A stretch of DNA of 64,000 nt, taken from Leptospira semungkisensis. GTDB taxonomy: Bacteria > Spirochaetota > Leptospiria > Leptospirales > Leptospiraceae. Made by a program: the position numbers and the translations under genes. Below the pieces are notes generated by a model. That model had not been told where the DNA came from, made no database searches, and saw only the letters and a list, made by a program, of their open reading frames with translations. Below are positions 63,507-64,000 of the stretch, one piece after another. Numbering within the stretch: position 1 is the first letter of the stretch; each line of letters begins with the position of its first letter. The stretch lies in assembly GCF_004770055.1 (NCBI RefSeq), contig NZ_RQEP01000005.1:1240001-1304000 (forward strand), given 5' to 3'.

Positions 63507-64000
63507 GATTCAGGTTCCCAAAAAAGATCTCCGCATTCGCGGTCTTACTTTCCTTGCTGCCATTGGCGATCGTCGGGCCGATTTACGGTATTGATGAGTA
63601 TTATCGCTTTCAGGAACTTTCTTCTCCTGAAAGAATTCAATTCGAGAAGGAAAGAAAGTTATGCATCTTTCCTCTTCGTAATTTATCCGGAGATAAGAAT
63701 ATAGATTTTTATTCTGCAGGATACGCTTCCGTTGTTTATTCAGGCTTAAAGTCGCTCGTTCAGATCTATGATGAATCCTTAATTCCTAAAAGCATACAGT
63801 ACGCGTATGGGGCGCAAGGAGAGAGTACAAGGATTCGAGAAGGAGAATGGGACGCAAAGAAACTGGAGAAGTTGAGAAGGGGAGAATATAATCTAACCAC
63901 TTCTCGAGATCCTAGATATCTCTCTTTGAAAGTACAGCCGTACGAAGGAGAGGTTGCTCCTGACGAAGGATTCATTATACCTGTCTCACGTAAGTTCGAT
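63503..64000 (+). CDS. Exported or anchored protein with TolB/CsgG-like opening (partial)
   Basis: The frame is open from TTG 63503 to the window end (166 codons, incomplete). AGGAGGAAAG lies about eight bases upstream and the TTG overlaps the preceding TGA. Residues 8-30 are a signal or anchor helix. The following L-C-I-F-P-L-R-N-L-S-G-D-K...Y-S-A-G-Y-A-S-V-V-Y-S-G-L resembles the N-terminal domain of TolB-like or CsgG/LpoB-type envelope proteins. It is not an ABC solute-binding protein as far as visible. The C-terminal part is outside the window. Confidence 0.7.
   Translation, partial: MRFRFPKKISAFAVLLSLLPLAIVGPIYGIDEYYRFQELSSPERIQFEKERKLCIFPLRNLSGDKNIDFYSAGYASVVYSGLKSLVQIYDESLIPKSIQYAYGAQGESTRIREGEWDAKKLEKLRRGEYNLTTSRDPRYLSLKVQPYEGEVAPDEGFIIPVSRKFD

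Noticed and set aside
1..64000. CRISPR arrays, insertion sequences, prophage, tRNA or rRNA genes
   Set aside because: I saw no regularly spaced repeats, transposase or integrase genes, or cloverleaf and rRNA sequences on reading both strands.

Overview
The window is chromosomal DNA of a Leptospira species. The first gene is a full-length LipL41 (355 aa, with Cys140 and Cys220 at the positions known from L. interrogans) followed by its expression partner Lep. Other spirochaete signs are lipoboxes ending in Asn-Cys or Asp-Cys, abundant TTG starts, a spirochaete-style FliD, and many short Leptospira-type lipoproteins. LipL41 differs at many positions from the L. interrogans protein as I remember it, and base composition looks moderate. 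I infer a non-interrogans lineage, perhaps the intermediate (P2) clade, with low confidence. I see no rRNA, tRNA, CRISPR array, insertion sequence or prophage; this is dense core chromosome.

Layout. 0.1-6 kb (+): lipL41, lep, a B12-binding radical SAM protein, a DUF2007-like protein, an isoprenylcysteine methyltransferase-like protein, a hemerythrin-like protein, a Cdd1-like protein and an AraC regulator. 6-8.4 kb (-): uracil-DNA glycosylase, STAS protein, galK. 8.5-12.2 kb (+): pgi, a short membrane protein, a candidate rod-shaped small RNA, a zinc-motif protein and a GNAT. 12.2-19.1 kb (-): clpP, an ECF sigma factor, then an operon of two sensor kinases with amgK and murU (peptidoglycan sugar salvage). 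19.2-22.9 kb (+): alpha/beta hydrolase, a kinase/NarL-type regulator pair, a hypothetical. 22.9-28.4 kb (-): DUF374 acyltransferase, FAD-linked oxidase, ppk1, small exported proteins. 28.7-35.4 kb (+): SH3 lipoprotein, membrane protein with zinc tail, a 1051-aa kinase plus receiver, acyl-CoA dehydrogenase. 35.5-44.1 kb: adenylate cyclase (-), fliD and a partner gene (+), tandem SpoIIE phosphatases (-). 44.4-52.9 kb: ribF, STAS, DnaJ-like, manA, HNH, hybrid kinase, DUF1292. 53-58.9 kb: K+/H+ antiporter, GT-C enzyme, MotA, GT2 synthase. 59-64 kb (+): RnfC-like, RnfD-like, PtsN-like, DppB/DppC-like permeases and a truncated CDS that runs off the end.

Signalling is the dominant theme: five histidine kinases, two free response regulators, one adenylate cyclase, two SpoIIE phosphatases, two STAS proteins, an ECF sigma factor, an AraC regulator and an EIIA-Ntr-like protein. 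The most interesting points are the coupling of AmgK/MurU to two sensor kinases, a candidate 6S-like RNA downstream of pgi, a reduced RnfC/RnfD pair lacking the expected cofactor motifs, a terminator hairpin inside the start of lep, and a kinase with a long insertion inside its dimerisation domain.
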